Shown here one piece after another: positions 7,227 through 14,583 of a stretch of DNA of 25,519 nucleotides. Under the pieces are notes generated by a model that did no database searches, was not told where the DNA came from, and was given only the letters and a program-made list of their open reading frames with translations. The translations under genes were made by a program, and so were the position numbers. The stretch is from the IMG/VR virus record IMGVR_UViG_3300030506_000048, positions 1 to 25,519 of that record. One strand, written 5' to 3'. The stretch's first letter is position 1. Each line of letters begins with the position of its first letter. The DNA is from a virus.

Positions 7227-7249
7227 GGGAAGATAGTAACTATCCTCCC
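7227..7249 (-). promoter_or_regulatory. Hairpin upstream of the 150-aa Cys-triplet start
   Basis: The inverted repeat GGGA-A-GATAG / CTATC-C-TCCC (9 bp with one mismatch, TAA loop) sits 8 nt before the start codon at 7218 and after the stop of the 72-aa gene. No T-run follows. It could be a terminator of the upstream gene or a translation-control hairpin for the Cys-triplet gene. Confidence 0.5.
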
Positions 7250-7258
7250 ATCTTATTT

Positions 7259-7477
7259 TTAGCTATCAACACCTCTAGCCGCAACATAAAGTTGATTATC
7301 TTTATTTACGCTTAGCAATACCCATTTAGGTTTATCTGTATTCAGTATCATTCCAAATACTACTGGCATTTCATCGTCAATCATACTTTTAGCTTTGGTA
7401 ACTAACTCTGCTGGAGCATTAGTCACACCATAATTCCAACCTTTACTAGTTATTTCTTCACAGATTTTATAAGTCAT
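7259..7477 (-). CDS. Hypothetical protein, 72 aa, coupled to the VWA gene
   Basis: The start overlaps the VWA gene stop by 4 nt. The product begins MTYKICEEITSKGWNYG and continues with a helix (AELVTKAKSMIDDEMPVV) and strand segments ending LYVAARGVDS. No known domain is recognised. Coupling suggests a stoichiometric partner of the VWA protein. Confidence 0.78.
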   Translation of the reverse strand: MTYKICEEITSKGWNYGVTNAPAELVTKAKSMIDDEMPVVFGMILNTDKPKWVLLSVNKDNQLYVAARGVDS

Positions 7478-8286
7478 ATTTTAGTATCATTAGTTGAAGT
7501 TGGATTAGTGATGAAACTTATCTGACTAGTACTTGTGACTTTATCCAGGGCATCAATAGAACAAGTAAACATGGCAACAGTATCGACACAACGCTTTTGT
7601 AGGACATTGGAAGAAGCTAAACTATAAGCATATGCAATACCACTACTAGTTTGCTGATAATTCAAACTTTGCCCTGGAGCTACACTATATTGTGAACTTT
7701 CTTGAATTGCATCCTGATTAGCACCTAGATAGATAAACTGCCAATTAAGACTTTGTTTATCCGCTATCCTTCTAGACAGATCATCCTTCTTAAACTTAGT
7801 ACTGCTATTTTCCGCCCCATCAGTAATGACTAGAAAAATAATCCTACCAGGCCTGTCTTCTTCTTTAGTCACATTAATAAACTGTGTGCAATCATCAATA
7901 GCTTTACAAAATGCATCTATTAATGGAGTTCCACCTACAGGACTTATCTCTTGAATAGGAGTGATGTCGTTAATATTAACTTTATCGAAATGAACTACAT
8001 AATTGAAATTAACATCAACAGGTTCTCCATGATTAGAATTATAGTTAGTAAACCAATTACTAGGATGACTAACACTACTAAAGAATACTACCGAAGTAGT
8101 ACATTTAACATTATTACTACTATCACTTAAATCTTCTGCAAAACTAAGATTTCTATCCTGGCTTGGCAATACCTTCTGTTGATTCAAGAAGTTATTTATG
8201 CCATCTACGGTAGCTTGTCTAGTATTAAACATGCTACCACTATTGTCTACTAATACTACGATATGTGTATAATTTGTATTACTCAT
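7474..8286 (-). CDS. VWA (von Willebrand factor A) domain protein, 270 aa
   Basis: The protein opens with a core strand and the metal-ion-dependent adhesion site: VVLVDNSGSM (DxSxS, residues ~12-19). A Thr in PVGGTPLIDAF follows (~130), then the third site in FLVITDGAEN (~165). These are the MIDAS elements of VWA domains, so divalent-metal-dependent binding of a protein partner is expected. The C-terminal part (SYQ/QQTSSGIAYAYSL) is family-typical of cytoplasmic VWA proteins in bacteria and phages. There is no signal peptide. It is coupled by ATGA both to the 123-aa Cys-triplet gene upstream and to the 72-aa gene downstream. Its partner could be a Cys-triplet protein; this is inference. Confidence 0.92.
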   Translation of the reverse strand: MSNTNYTHIVVLVDNSGSMFNTRQATVDGINNFLNQQKVLPSQDRNLSFAEDLSDSSNNVKCTTSVVFFSSVSHPSNWFTNYNSNHGEPVDVNFNYVVHFDKVNINDITPIQEISPVGGTPLIDAFCKAIDDCTQFINVTKEEDRPGRIIFLVITDGAENSSTKFKKDDLSRRIADKQSLNWQFIYLGANQDAIQESSQYSVAPGQSLNYQQTSSGIAYAYSLASSNVLQKRCVDTVAMFTCSIDALDKVTSTSQISFITNPTSTNDTKI

Positions 8287-8654
8287 AAGTCTGGTTCTAA
8301 AAGTCTCTGGGCCGGGTCAAATTCTTCTCTTAAAGTTGATTCACGAACAATTTCTTGGGGTTCTAGGTTTATTTTATTTAAATAATTAGCGCAATGTATG
8401 CAACTTCTACAAGCATGACAAGCATAACAATCTCTGCAATTACTACAATCATAACAATTAATACACGCAATACAATCATTACACCAACTACAACGACTAC
8501 AATCTCTACAATCTCTACACTCTCTACAATAACTACAATCTCTACAACTACTACAATTAGTTAGGGTAGGTGAGTATTGAGTAGCTTCTTCTTCAGTTAT
8601 CCAACTATTATTGTTTTCATCAAAGTATCTATTATTTCTTTTAATTATTGTCAT
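8283..8654 (-). CDS. Cys-triplet repeat protein, 123 aa
   Basis: The cap is present with small changes (NNRYFDENNNSWITEEEATQ, SPTLTNC). It is followed by 19 cysteines every third residue, with more Arg/Asp in this copy (CRDCSYCRECRDCRDC). The C-terminus ends AQRLLEPDL. The gene is the first Cys-triplet member on the minus-strand transcript and overlaps the 175-aa gene upstream and the VWA gene downstream by 4 nt each. The direct coupling to a VWA gene is the strongest clue to a functional partner. Confidence 0.88.
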   Translation of the reverse strand: MTIIKRNNRYFDENNNSWITEEEATQYSPTLTNCSSCRDCSYCRECRDCRDCSRCSWCNDCIACINCYDCSNCRDCYACHACRSCIHCANYLNKINLEPQEIVRESTLREEFDPAQRLLEPDL

Positions 8655-9178
8655 AGATTTGGATCTAAATTTCTATCTTCATCTGAATACATAGTTCTAG
8701 TAGTAGATTGCTCGTCTACTGGTCTTACTGTAGGTCTTAGAGAGGCTGTATAATTTGTAGGATCTTCATTTAATGATGGAACAACACTTCTAGTATCAAC
8801 TACAATTTCAGATCCTCTAATTCCTTGTAGTACTCCTCCTACGCTAGCAGGAACTCCAACGACAGTATCTCTTCTCATAATATTGCTTACCTGCCTTATA
8901 TATTCCATCTCTGTCCTTAAAGAATTAATCGAATTTGCTAATAATTCTATATTAGATCTTAGTTCACATACGTCTCTATAACGACTATCTAAATTACTTT
9001 TAAGTCCTTTTAATTCAGACTGGGCCGAAAATTGATGAGTAGGTAAACTACATACTTCATTACTCTTACCTATGTAAATTATATGCTTACCTACATAAGT
9101 TATATCAGCGCCTTTAGTTTCAGGTTTAATACTGTTGAATAACCAATTAATGAATTTAGCTTTGAGTTTGTTTAACAT
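8651..9178 (-). CDS. Coiled-coil protein carrying the family C-terminal tag, 175 aa
   Basis: There is no Cys-triplet repeat. Residues 1-40 include an amphipathic start (MLNKLKAKFINWLF), and residues ~55-100 are a predicted coiled coil (SELKGLKSNLDSRYRDV, then LRSNIELLANSINSLRTEME). A low-complexity Thr/Pro/Val region follows. It ends DEDRNLDPNL, matching the tag of the Cys-triplet proteins (R-x-L-[ED]-x-x-L). It leads the coupled cassette 9178 to 7259. The shared tag on an unrelated body suggests a common sorting, assembly or cleavage signal. I do not recognise the family. Confidence 0.8.
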   Translation of the reverse strand: MLNKLKAKFINWLFNSIKPETKGADITYVGKHIIYIGKSNEVCSLPTHQFSAQSELKGLKSNLDSRYRDVCELRSNIELLANSINSLRTEMEYIRQVSNIMRRDTVVGVPASVGGVLQGIRGSEIVVDTRSVVPSLNEDPTNYTASLRPTVRPVDEQSTTRTMYSDEDRNLDPNL

Positions 9179-9181
9179 AAA

Positions 9182-9355
9182 TTATGAATTTACCCCCAAC
9201 CCTCCAGCCCCTTTAGATTTAAGCTTAATATTTGATATTTTAAGCCTAAGTTGTTGATTTATAAGCAGAGTATTGTCTGCTAATGAGTTAATTTTTATCG
9301 TATAAAATAGTAGAGCTGAATCAAATAAGCCAATACTTAATATTTGATCCAGCAT
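9182..9355 (-). CDS. Small protein, 57 aa
   Basis: An ATG at 9355 opens a 57-codon frame that ends 3 nt before the 175-aa gene, with spacing like that of the other genes in the block. The product begins MLDQILSIGLFDSALLFYTI, then forms a probable helix (SLADNTLLINQQLRLKISN), and ends KSKGAGGLGVNS. The Leu-rich heptad-like pattern could be a short coiled coil partnering with the next protein. Its AT-rich codon use is like its neighbours. No homologue is recognised. It fills an otherwise empty 200-bp gap. Confidence 0.6.
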   Translation of the reverse strand: MLDQILSIGLFDSALLFYTIKINSLADNTLLINQQLRLKISNIKLKSKGAGGLGVNS

Positions 9356-9385
9356 TAAGGAAATCTATACTAACCTATTTATATG

Positions 9386-9784
9386 TCAAGGAGAGACAGT
9401 AATTGAGGAACTATTGATGGTAACGGTTTCAGGAGTGGATAAAGTACTTAAATCATCCGTTTGTTGACATAGAATTTGAATGTCAGAATATATGTGTGTA
9501 CTTATATCAGTTAATAAAGTGGGATCTTCTGATATTAAAGATATGGCACTATCTCTGAAAAACATATTGCCTTGATTAGGACTACTATAAGGCAAATCCT
9601 CCATCTCAGTAGGTGAAGCTACAGTATAGAAAGTATCGTCAAAAGTACCATCAGCTCTAACAATACGTTGTTTGACAAATATATGAGAATCTATATTATT
9701 AGAAGAAGTGACGGTAATATTTAATAAGTAGTTGCTCGGTCTGGTTGATTGAGCAGTCTGTTGTGTTAATGTTATGGATGTCAT
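9386..9784 (-). CDS. Hypothetical, possibly structural protein, 132 aa
   Basis: The frame is open from 9808, but I prefer the ATG at 9784 (MTSITLTQQTAQSTRPSN), because the upstream codons would run into the divergent gene start at 9812. The product is Ser/Thr-rich with beta alternation (YLLNITVTSSNNIDSHIFVKQ) and ends in VTINSSSITVSP, a fibre-like or virion-protein composition. It is the first gene of the long minus-strand block and is divergently arranged from the 218-aa gene, with only 27 bp between start codons. Function is unknown. Confidence 0.75.
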   Translation of the reverse strand: MTSITLTQQTAQSTRPSNYLLNITVTSSNNIDSHIFVKQRIVRADGTFDDTFYTVASPTEMEDLPYSSPNQGNMFFRDSAISLISEDPTLLTDISTHIYSDIQILCQQTDDLSTLSTPETVTINSSSITVSP

Positions 9785-9811
9785 ACCACAAATTATTATA
9801 TTAAACAAATT
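9785..9811. promoter_or_regulatory. 27-bp divergent start region
   Basis: Only 27 bp, all AT-rich except a short CCAC, separate the divergent start codons at 9784 (minus) and 9812 (plus). Neither side has a Shine-Dalgarno sequence. Any promoters must overlap the coding starts, or the transcripts must begin inside the opposing gene. This is the hinge between the minus block and the plus block. Confidence 0.45.
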
Positions 9812-10468
9812 ATGGCAAGTATTTTAAGCATACCTTATGACCCGGAAATCGTTGAAGTAAGCCCTGATGCTTCTGCTCCACCTAAAAGTTATATTGTTCC
9901 TAAATTCGATAATTTTGGTAAAAAGAAAGTAAATGGTGAAATGGTAGGTGGTAGTAAAGAAGCAGAGAAACTAAAAAGATTAATGTTAGATAGTATGCAG
10001 AATAGAGGTTCTTTGATGCCGGGGTTTGTAATGACTCCTACTGGCCCTATAAAAGCAGTACATGCTAAGCAGGAACCTTTAACTATTAAATTTACTAAGC
10101 AAGCAACTGAAGAAGTACAAAACTTAACCAAACCTAAAAAAGGTAAGAAAGCTAAACTACAAGAAATTGAATCATTACCTATTATGGAAGAAACTATGCC
10201 TACTAAAACAGAATACCCTGTCACTTTCATTATTGAGTCAGGTAAGATCAAGGGTATGATAGATGCAGTATTGGAAGATGAATTATTCCTGGCACTAGTA
10301 TTTAATAATGAGGGATCAGTAACTTATGTACCAGAACAAGGCAGTCCATTAAAATTATTGTTACCTGATAAAAGACAATTAAATGTAGTTTTTTCAGGCT
10401 CTCAATTAGATTGGTACAATACTAATCAACAAATATTATTATTCCTTAAACAGGAAAAAGTTAGCTAA
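9812..10468 (+). CDS. Hypothetical protein, 218 aa, first gene of the plus-strand block
   Basis: I do not recognise this protein. The N-terminal 30 residues are Pro/acidic (SIPYDPEIVEVSPDASAPPK). The middle is basic and helical, with KPKKGKKAKLQEIE near residue 115. The C-terminal ~85 residues form a plausible beta-rich domain (EYPVTFIIESGKIKGMIDAV, then LLLPDKRQLNVVFSGSQLDWY). There is no membrane segment. It precedes two small genes and the portal-like gene, so a head or packaging accessory role is possible from context. The start follows an A/T leader without Shine-Dalgarno. Confidence 0.82.
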   Translation: MASILSIPYDPEIVEVSPDASAPPKSYIVPKFDNFGKKKVNGEMVGGSKEAEKLKRLMLDSMQNRGSLMPGFVMTPTGPIKAVHAKQEPLTIKFTKQATEEVQNLTKPKKGKKAKLQEIESLPIMEETMPTKTEYPVTFIIESGKIKGMIDAVLEDELFLALVFNNEGSVTYVPEQGSPLKLLLPDKRQLNVVFSGSQLDWYNTNQQILLFLKQEKVS

Positions 10469-10497
10469 ACATAAGTAATGATGCTATAATTAATTCT

Positions 10498-10689
10498 ATG
10501 ATTGATATTAATGATTTAATCAAGATGGCAATGGAACCAGAACCTGAAAAACTAGAAGAACAACATTCTCCTACCAGAAAAGTATATGATGCTGTATCTA
10601 ATAGTGCTACAGTTTTAGGTAGTGGTGTAGTGGCAGGTATTGCTAGTCTAAATTCATTAGATCAAAAAGCACCACCAAAAACTATATGA
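10498..10689 (+). CDS. Small acidic protein, 63 aa
   Basis: The product begins MIDINDLIKMAMEPEPEKLE and has a C-terminal Gly/Ala/Val-rich segment (SATVLGSGVVAGIASL) that could be a short amphipathic or membrane helix. It is unrecognised. The TGA stop overlaps the next start as ATGA, which indicates coupling. It lies in the plus-strand unit upstream of the portal-like gene. Confidence 0.65.
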   Translation: MIDINDLIKMAMEPEPEKLEEQHSPTRKVYDAVSNSATVLGSGVVAGIASLNSLDQKAPPKTI

Positions 10690-10856
10690 TTAAATATGGC
10701 ATCGTAGATAAAGACTCTCATTCAGATTTCGACCTTACTAAAAAGGCCAAGTACTATGATGAACTAGGTACTGAGATTGCTGATGAGCAGAACAAAGATA
10801 AGCTTAAAGAACCTAAATTGATAGAAATTGAACCTACTAAGCAAAAATCTTCTTGA
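10686..10856 (+). CDS. Small charged protein, 56 aa
   Basis: An ATG at 10686 overlaps the stop of the 63-aa gene (ATGA) and opens a 56-codon frame. It starts MIKYGIVDKDSHSDFDLTKK and ends IEIEPTKQKSS. The product is highly charged and helical in the middle (YDELGTEIADEQNKDKLKE). The 4-nt junction and a codon pattern like its neighbours support it as a real gene despite its size. I do not recognise it. A structured RNA begins 35 nt downstream. Confidence 0.65.
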   Translation: MIKYGIVDKDSHSDFDLTKKAKYYDELGTEIADEQNKDKLKEPKLIEIEPTKQKSS

Positions 10857-10890
10857 CTTTTATTTGTTATCTGATACCGTAAAACATTAA

Positions 10891-10968
10891 GTTATCTAGT
10901 TAAAAAAGCTACCTGTTTCTGTTGCATCAGGACCCTAGTTTGGGAGTTAATGCAACTAACTAGATAAC
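10891..10968 (+). ncRNA. Structured intergenic RNA element (nested long stems)
   Basis: A perfect 12-bp stem, GTTATCTAGTTA / TAACTAGATAAC (10891-10902 with 10957-10968), closes an inner 7-bp stem GTTGCAT / ATGCAAC (10921-10927 with 10950-10956) and a short CCC/GGG pair at the tip. On the 3' side the two stems are contiguous; on the 5' side an 18-nt bulge (10903-10920) intervenes. It ends 11 nt before the start of the 74-aa gene. It could be a cis-regulatory RNA, a processing site, a terminator without a T-run, or a site-specific recombination site. The base pairing is directly seen; the role is not known. Confidence 0.6.
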
Positions 10969-10979
10969 TACAATAATAT

Positions 10980-11204
10980 ATGAATAATCCAATAATGAGA
11001 GCTAAGCTTAAAGTAGATTCAATCACTTTAACTGAATATGGACAAATACTAAACTTAACTGTTAAGTATTCTGACAATCCTGAAGATAATAGCTATTCTA
11101 AATATACACCCGTAGCTTCAGCTTCACTTACTATTACTAATCCAGCTTTAACAGACAAGTTTAAACCAGGACAAGTGTTCTATGTAGATTTTAGTGAAGC
11201 GTGA
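10980..11204 (+). CDS. Conserved small phage protein, 74 aa
   Basis: The pattern MRAKLKVDSITLTEYGQILN, then YSDNPEDNSYSKYTP, LTITNPA and KFKPGQVFYVDFSEA matches a small family I know from many tailed phages. Those proteins are annotated only as hypothetical, with the typical ending PGxxFYVDF. It is likely beta-rich and cytoplasmic. The start at 10980 follows the AATAATAT leader; an alternative ATG at 10995 begins exactly at the family-typical MRAK. It sits behind the structured RNA element and ahead of the portal-like gene. Function is unknown in the family. Confidence 0.88.
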   Translation: MNNPIMRAKLKVDSITLTEYGQILNLTVKYSDNPEDNSYSKYTPVASASLTITNPALTDKFKPGQVFYVDFSEA

Positions 11205-11340
11205 ATAACAATTCTGAAGAAATGAAAGAAGAGTACTTAAGTTAAACTACACTAATTTACAACCATTATGGATAGCTATGTAGGGAATTCAGAGAAAAGT
11301 AATAAATCATTGGTAATCCACAAATTATAAAGAATAATAT

Positions 11341-13095
11341 ATGAGCCAAGGCCACTTAACTGAAATTGATAATGCACAGATACCTAACTTTTTTGGAGCT
11401 GGTGCAGGACCATTAAGATATTCTAATCCCTTCTACGGGGTCCCGCAGCAATTTCTACCATTAAATATTGACCATCAAATTTGGTGGTCTGCACATTTTT
11501 TGGTACGCTTTGGCTTTTACAGAACCGCATTGGAGAGAATAGCTAACTATTTCATTACTTCTCTTAAGATAGAATGTGATGATATTGATACTAAACAGAA
11601 ATATGAAGATGCCTTTGAAAAACTTAAGTGGAAAGAAAGACTTGCAGAATCAGGATTAAACTTGTTGTCTTCCGGCAATCTTATGGTCTCTGTAGCCCAG
11701 GGATTTGATAGATTCCTTCAATGTCAGACTGAAGGTTGTAAGAGAATTACTAATATACAAAAGATAGACAATTATGAATTTACAGCAAAAGGACATTATA
11801 TTCTTCAATGCCCTCAATGCCAGGTTAAAGGTGATCATTTATGCATAGATAAACCTAGTAAAGATCTGGAAAGACTTAACCTTATTTTCTGGAATCCTAG
11901 GGAAATTCAGATTAGATTTGATAGAACTACCAATACCTCAGAATACTTGTGGGATATTCCTCAAGAATACAGCAGTAAAGTCACTCAAGTAAACAATAAG
12001 TTTTTTAGCAAGGTTACTCCTAAACCTATATTTGATGCTATTTATAATAAAAGATTGTTTGCATTTAACAATAAGAACTTTGTACATATTAAAACACCTA
12101 CTCCAGTTCTTATGCCTCAAACTGGTAAGGGTATTCCACTTTGTATTTATTTATGGGATTCGTTCTTCATGCTTAAAGTATTAGAACGTTATAATGAAAC
12201 TATAATGTTTGAAGATATAGTTCCTTTTAGAGTATTTAGCATGGCTCAACCTGGTGGAGATAATAGGCAAACAAGTCCTGTTATTCATCAAAATGCAAGT
12301 CAATGGAAGGCACACATAAATAATATGATAGAGAAGCATAGACAAGACCCAGGTGCTTATCATATGTTCCCCTTTCCATTTCAATATGACCATTTAGGTG
12401 GTGATGGTAAACAAATTGCACCTACTGAGCTTATTCAGAACACTATAGGTAATATTCTTAATGCCCTTAATATACCTCAAGAACTATATACCATGAATCT
12501 ACAAGTACAAGCTATGAGTCCAGCACTTAGATTATTTGAGAATAGCTGGTCTTTTATGATTGATGTATATAATAACTTATTACAAGAAATAGCAGATATC
12601 ATTAGTAAAATTCAAGGATATGCCAAGGCTAAGGTGAGTATATTGCCAGTCACTCTTTCAGATGATATTGAACGTAAGAGTATTATTGGTCAATTAGTCA
12701 GTGCTAATTCAATTGCTAGAAGTACCTTGCTCGACATTTACCATCTCGACTTCAAAGACCAGCTCAAGAAGAAGATGGAAGAAGATGAGATTACAAAAGA
12801 ATTGCAGGAAGAACAACAAATTAAAGATCAACTTAAGCAAATGGCTGAATCTGGTCAATCTAATCAACAAGGTGGTTCTAGTCCAGGTGATGTATTGCAA
12901 CAAGCCCAGACTATTGCTCAACAACTATTCCCGTTAGATGGAGCACAACGCAGAACTGAATTGCAGAAGATTAAAGCTACTAATCAAACATTATGGTCTA
13001 GTGTTAAATCTGCTTTGGACGATATGACTAGTCAGGCTAAGTCACAGGGAGTACAAGGAAGCAAACAACAAGCTCAAGGCGGGCAGCAACAATAA
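11341..13095 (+). CDS. Portal-like protein with zinc-ribbon insertion, 584 aa
   Basis: Size and sequence style fit a portal (head-tail connector) protein. There is an N-terminal region with WWSAHFLVRFGFYRTALERI, a central FPFQYDHLGGDGKQIAPTEL followed by NALNIPQELY (portal-type stem/crown region), and a helical, Gln-rich C-terminal tail (~500-584) of the kind seen in portal proteins. Residues ~127-160 hold a four-cysteine knuckle pair (CQTEGC and CPQC), a probable zinc ribbon inserted into the wing. The portal would form the dodecameric vertex through which DNA is packaged. It starts after an AATAATAT leader and is followed 2 nt later by the zinc-finger gene. The portal assignment rests on remembered family features, not on a search. 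Confidence 0.72.
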   Translation: MSQGHLTEIDNAQIPNFFGAGAGPLRYSNPFYGVPQQFLPLNIDHQIWWSAHFLVRFGFYRTALERIANYFITSLKIECDDIDTKQKYEDAFEKLKWKERLAESGLNLLSSGNLMVSVAQGFDRFLQCQTEGCKRITNIQKIDNYEFTAKGHYILQCPQCQVKGDHLCIDKPSKDLERLNLIFWNPREIQIRFDRTTNTSEYLWDIPQEYSSKVTQVNNKFFSKVTPKPIFDAIYNKRLFAFNNKNFVHIKTPTPVLMPQTGKGIPLCIYLWDSFFMLKVLERYNETIMFEDIVPFRVFSMAQPGGDNRQTSPVIHQNASQWKAHINNMIEKHRQDPGAYHMFPFPFQYDHLGGDGKQIAPTELIQNTIGNILNALNIPQELYTMNLQVQAMSPALRLFENSWSFMIDVYNNLLQEIADIISKIQGYAKAKVSILPVTLSDDIERKSIIGQLVSANSIARSTLLDIYHLDFKDQLKKKMEEDEITKELQEEQQIKDQLKQMAESGQSNQQGGSSPGDVLQQAQTIAQQLFPLDGAQRRTELQKIKATNQTLWSSVKSALDDMTSQAKSQGVQGSKQQAQGGQQQ

Positions 13096-13097
13096 TT

Positions 13098-13433
13098 ATG
13101 TCTAAACCAAACAAACCCAAAACTACAACTACTGACGCTATTCTAGGTAAGGCTAAAATACTTAAAGAAGTAACTTATCCTACTACCTGTCTGATCTGTG
13201 AAAAGACCATACCAGCTGAAAGGTTAGAGGCACTTAAGTTAATGAATACTACTAGAGATAGATGGACTTGTATTGGTTGTAGTCAGGTAAGTAAAGTTAA
13301 AGGTTTATACTTGGGTGAGAGTGGAACTAGTCAATTACAGATCTGTACTAGAGTATATAATGACTCAGTTAGAAGTGTATTTAAGAGTGCAGAGACTGAT
13401 TTAGAAGATAATAGTGAAGAGGAAAAAGTCTAA
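13098..13433 (+). CDS. DksA/TraR-type zinc-finger protein, 111 aa
   Basis: The motif CLICEKTIPAERLEALKL followed ~10 residues later by CIGC is the C4 zinc finger of the DksA/TraR family (CxxC...IPxxRLEAL...CxxC). The spacer between the two halves is longer than usual. The N-terminal coiled coil that reaches into RNA polymerase in DksA is missing here (only ~30 residues precede the finger). It may therefore be a finger-only protein that binds another partner. Its position 2 nt after the portal-like gene suggests late expression. The acidic C-terminus ends DLEDNSEEEKV. Confidence 0.75.
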   Translation: MSKPNKPKTTTTDAILGKAKILKEVTYPTTCLICEKTIPAERLEALKLMNTTRDRWTCIGCSQVSKVKGLYLGESGTSQLQICTRVYNDSVRSVFKSAETDLEDNSEEEKV

Positions 13434-13436
13434 CCT

Positions 13437-14231
13437 ATGTCTAGTCCATCACTACAAGAAATACTTAGTAGATTAAATATAAATGGTGCCACAACTTTAG
13501 GTGGCATCAATTTTCCCAACTATCTTGTATCTACTAATAACTCTGGAGTAATAGATGCAACCTTATTCACTAGTACCCAATCAGTATATCAAGTAACGAC
13601 TATTGGTGGTGGATTAGGAAGTATTACTAGTCCTAAAACTTGTGAAATAGCTATATTAGATAGTTCTTCAGTCTATGTTTACTCCTTAAGTGGTTGGTTA
13701 TTGATAAGCTATACTGGTTCTGGAGTATTACCTTTTACTGGAGCTGGGTTTTCCAGCACTAATGTTCAAGCTGCGATAAATGAATTAGCAGGGAAAACCT
13801 TGCTTAATACTGGAGGTACAATAACAGGTTTAGTCTCATTCACTAATAATCCTCCATTCAGTGTTTCTAATGCTAGTCTAGTAACTAATTTAACAGCAAA
13901 TTATCTTTATGTTAATAGTGTAATTGGTAGTCAGCGAGGAGATTACTTTACTAATGCATCTAATCTAGTTAATGGTACTATCGGATCAAGCTTGCTTAGT
14001 GGTGCATATAATATTAGTGTGCAATCTGCCAGTACTGCTGTTACTGCTAATAATGCTCTACACGCTAATTCGGCTACTACTTTAGATACCGGACTACCCT
14101 TCAATCAAGTTACTGTAGGTGGCAATAACGCATTATCATCTACTAATACTACCTTAACCATAGTTGCTGGGGCTAATATTACATTAAGTTTAAATCCAGC
14201 TACTAATACCTTAACTATATCTGCTAGCTAA
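13437..14231 (+). CDS. Tail-fibre-like structural protein, 264 aa
   Basis: The sequence holds phrases common in phage fibre proteins: FSSTNVQAAINELAGK near residue 105, then NTGGTITGLVSF, and the closing TIVAGANITLSLNPATNTLT. Composition is Ser/Thr/Asn/Gly-rich with beta alternation and no signal or membrane segment. It follows the zinc-finger gene by 3 nt and ends the plus-strand block before a strong hairpin. A trimeric fibre or a head-decoration fibre is likely. The host-binding specificity cannot be read from the sequence. Confidence 0.85.
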   Translation: MSSPSLQEILSRLNINGATTLGGINFPNYLVSTNNSGVIDATLFTSTQSVYQVTTIGGGLGSITSPKTCEIAILDSSSVYVYSLSGWLLISYTGSGVLPFTGAGFSSTNVQAAINELAGKTLLNTGGTITGLVSFTNNPPFSVSNASLVTNLTANYLYVNSVIGSQRGDYFTNASNLVNGTIGSSLLSGAYNISVQSASTAVTANNALHANSATTLDTGLPFNQVTVGGNNALSSTNTTLTIVAGANITLSLNPATNTLTISAS

Positions 14232-14317
14232 AAAATAAAAATGAGCTGGAAAACTTATAGAGAAAATTTCCCTACAGTTCTCCATCTTGTAGTCAAACTA
14301 AAGCAGTTCAATACTAG

Positions 14318-14345
14318 GCCCCTCCTACTAAAGAATAGGAGGGGC
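14318..14345. terminator. Strong hairpin between convergent genes
   Basis: A perfect 10-bp GC-rich stem GCCCCTCCTA / TAGGAGGGGC with an 8-nt loop lies between the plus-strand fibre gene (ends 14231) and the minus-strand 76-aa gene (ends 14352). No long T-run follows on either strand, but position and strength fit a bidirectional terminator. Confidence 0.75.
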
Positions 14346-14351
14346 GCAAAA

Positions 14352-14582
14352 TTATGTTTTGTTCCTTTTAGCCAGTTTTTCTGCCAAAGGTGCAGGAAGT
14401 TTCACTTTCTCTCTAGGTTTTTTGATTGTATCAGCAGCACACCAATCATACTTAAAAATCGCCCACATTATTTTTATGGAAAATACTATAACTACTACTT
14501 TAAATAACAAACCAGTTTCATATAAACCAGCTACTAGAATAAATAATGCCAACCAACCAGAGGAAGTTAACTTCTTGTTCAT
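14352..14582 (-). CDS. Small membrane protein, 76 aa
   Basis: Two hydrophobic segments (GWLALFILVAGLYETGLLF and VVVIVFSIKIMWAIF, residues ~9-43) are followed by a basic tail (TIKKPREKVKLPAPLAEKLA). The start at 14582 is preceded by TAATAAGAAA, the mirror image of the leader of the divergent gene at 14638. A plus-strand frame overlaps this region but makes no sensible protein here. It is probably an inner-membrane protein of unknown role. Confidence 0.75.
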   Translation of the reverse strand: MNKKLTSSGWLALFILVAGLYETGLLFKVVVIVFSIKIMWAIFKYDWCAADTIKKPREKVKLPAPLAEKLAKRNKT

Positions 14583-14583
14583 T

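Noticed and set aside
11201-11330. Two very short frames (14 and 20 codons) before the portal-like gene.
   Set aside because: They are too short, without overlap junction or recognisable sequence. This 136-bp gap otherwise shows only an AT-rich leader.
14241-14507. Plus-strand 88-codon frame after the fibre gene.
   Set aside because: It runs through the terminator hairpin and antisense to the membrane protein, with no coding signature.
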